Part shown: positions 5,685 through 6,510 of the stretch, in pieces
Numbering within the stretch: the stretch's first letter is position 1
Layout of the letters: each line of letters opens with the position of its first letter
Origin: Lachnospiraceae bacterium
Lineage (GTDB): Bacteria > Bacillota > Clostridia > Lachnospirales > Lachnospiraceae
DNA length: 6,510 nucleotides
Reading direction: 5' to 3'
NCBI GenBank assembly: GCA_017959525.1
Contig: JAGDAL010000352.1
Coordinates: 1 to 6,510 of the forward strand
Position numbers and translations under genes: made by a program
Notes under the pieces: model-generated
What the model was told of the DNA's origin: nothing
The model's database searches: none
Seen by the model: only the letters and a program-made list of their open reading frames with translations

Positions 5685-6510
5685 GAACTCTTCCACCTGA
5701 TGATAGATGATATCCATCAGACGGGTTCTAGCTTCAATAGACGCCCATGCAATATGAGGCGTAATAATTAAACGATCGCTGTCCTTGATGCGACGCAGCG
5801 GATTTGCCTCCACCATTGGTTCCTCACAGAGAACGTCCAATCCGGCACCGGCAATTTCCTCCTGCTCGATGGCATCTGCCAAGTCAGCTTCATTTACAAT
5901 GGCACCACGGCCGACATTGATGAACAATGCGCTCTTCTTCATTTTGCGGAAGGCTGCAGCATCCATGAGGTTCGTGGTGTTTTCTGTTAACGGCGCATGC
6001 ACGGATACGATGTCACTGGTGGCCAGCAAGGTATCGAAATCCACTTCCTCGTAGGTGTTGTCGTGGTTCTTACCGGAGGTGGAATAATAAATCACCTTCG
6101 CAACAAACGCACTAGCCAAATCAGCCACGCGCTTACCGATGGCACCCAATCCAATAATAACCCAAGTCTTTCCTGCTAATTCATGGAACGGCAGATCGAA
6201 ATGGGTAAAAATCTTATCGTTCACATAGCGTTCTTCCTTCACGTACGCATCGTAATAATGCAGATGCTCCAGCAAATAGAACATCAATGCAAAGGTGTGC
6301 TGTGCAACCGTCTCAGTAGAATACCCAGCTACATTTCTCCAAGCAATATTCCGAGAAGCCAGATACTCTAAATCCAAGTTATTAATACCGGTAGCGGTAA
6401 CACAAATCAACTTCAAGTGATCTGCGTCCCCTAAGGACTTCTCGTTCATCGGGACCTTATTCGTAATAATAATATCTGCGTCCTTCACACGCTCTCTGGC
6501 TTCTTCCACC
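5673..6510 (-). CDS. D-2-hydroxyacid dehydrogenase (glycerate dehydrogenase/hydroxypyruvate reductase type), 5' end outside window
   Basis: NAD(P)-dependent oxidoreductase of the 2-hydroxyacid dehydrogenase family, interconverting 2-oxoacids and D-2-hydroxyacids in the cytoplasm. The visible 278 residues start inside the gene (the first full codon, 6509-6507, is GTG for valine); family proteins run to about 315-320 residues, so roughly 40 N-terminal residues are missing. In visible numbering: substrate loop TATGINN (38-44), dinucleotide fold VIIGLGAIGKRVADLA (117-132), FINVGRGAIVNE (196-207, catalytic R201), GLDVLCEEP (223-231, E230) and ITPHIAWASIEAR (249-261, H252). The HIAWAS ending and overall pattern favour glycerate dehydrogenase/hydroxypyruvate reductase over lactate or phosphoglycerate dehydrogenase; no ACT domain follows. 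At the end of the second strand YYSTSGKN (141-148) has serine where NAD-specific enzymes carry aspartate. The stop codon TAA (5675-5673) lies within the convergent phospholipase gene. Confidence 0.93.
   Translation of the reverse strand, partial: VEEARERVKDADIIITNKVPMNEKSLGDADHLKLICVTATGINNLDLEYLASRNIAWRNVAGYSTETVAQHTFALMFYLLEHLHYYDAYVKEERYVNDKIFTHFDLPFHELAGKTWVIIGLGAIGKRVADLASAFVAKVIYYSTSGKNHDNTYEEVDFDTLLATSDIVSVHAPLTENTTNLMDAAAFRKMKKSALFINVGRGAIVNEADLADAIEQEEIAGAGLDVLCEEPMVEANPLRRIKDSDRLIITPHIAWASIEARTRLMDIIYHQVEEFLQR

Noticed and set aside
1..6510. CRISPR arrays, insertion sequences, tRNA or rRNA genes, riboswitches
   Set aside because: No regularly spaced repeats, transposase motifs, cloverleaf sequences or recognisable riboswitch cores were found by eye on either strand.

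Overview
This 6.5-kb window looks like a chromosomal housekeeping segment of a Gram-positive anaerobe of the class Clostridia, probably Lachnospiraceae or a close relative. The reasons are a transketolase split into two adjacent genes, a GT51 penicillin-binding protein with a very lysine-rich cytoplasmic head, a cytoplasmic zinc-dependent phospholipase C-like protein, an ATPase_2/DUF234-type ATPase, strong AGGAGG-type ribosome binding sites and moderate GC. The taxonomic call is inference from protein style. No phage, transposon, CRISPR array, tRNA or rRNA was seen.

Layout: (1) 1-1078, minus strand: the first 359 residues of a class A penicillin-binding protein; its C-terminal transpeptidase domain lies beyond the left edge. 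(2) 1079-1170: a strong intrinsic terminator for the transketolase operon, followed at once by a TATAAT box that almost touches the PBP start codon. (3) 1171-2933, minus: the two transketolase subunit genes, overlapping by 13 nt, N-terminal (TPP-binding) half first. (4) 2934-3074: a 141-bp control region with an exact extended -10 promoter and three separate inverted repeats. (5) 3075-4493, minus: a 472-residue ATPase whose Walker A is intact but whose Walker B glutamate, probable arginine-finger motif and C-terminal nuclease-like motif all appear replaced. (6) 4494-4697: a 204-bp AT-rich divergent promoter region. (7) 4698-5684, plus: a signal-peptide-less zinc-dependent phospholipase C-family protein. 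(8) 5673-6509, minus: a D-2-hydroxyacid dehydrogenase (glycerate dehydrogenase/hydroxypyruvate reductase type) missing its N-terminus at the right edge; its stop codon overlaps that of the phospholipase gene tail to tail.

The genes do not form one pathway. Transketolase (non-oxidative pentose phosphate pathway) and the glycerate dehydrogenase-like enzyme are central carbon metabolism, and the PBP is cell-wall synthesis. The ATPase and phospholipase-like gene share a divergent promoter region and are the least understood part. The most unusual item is the ATPase with several motif losses; the rest is ordinary apart from dense regulatory structure ahead of the transketolase genes and very compact gene junctions.
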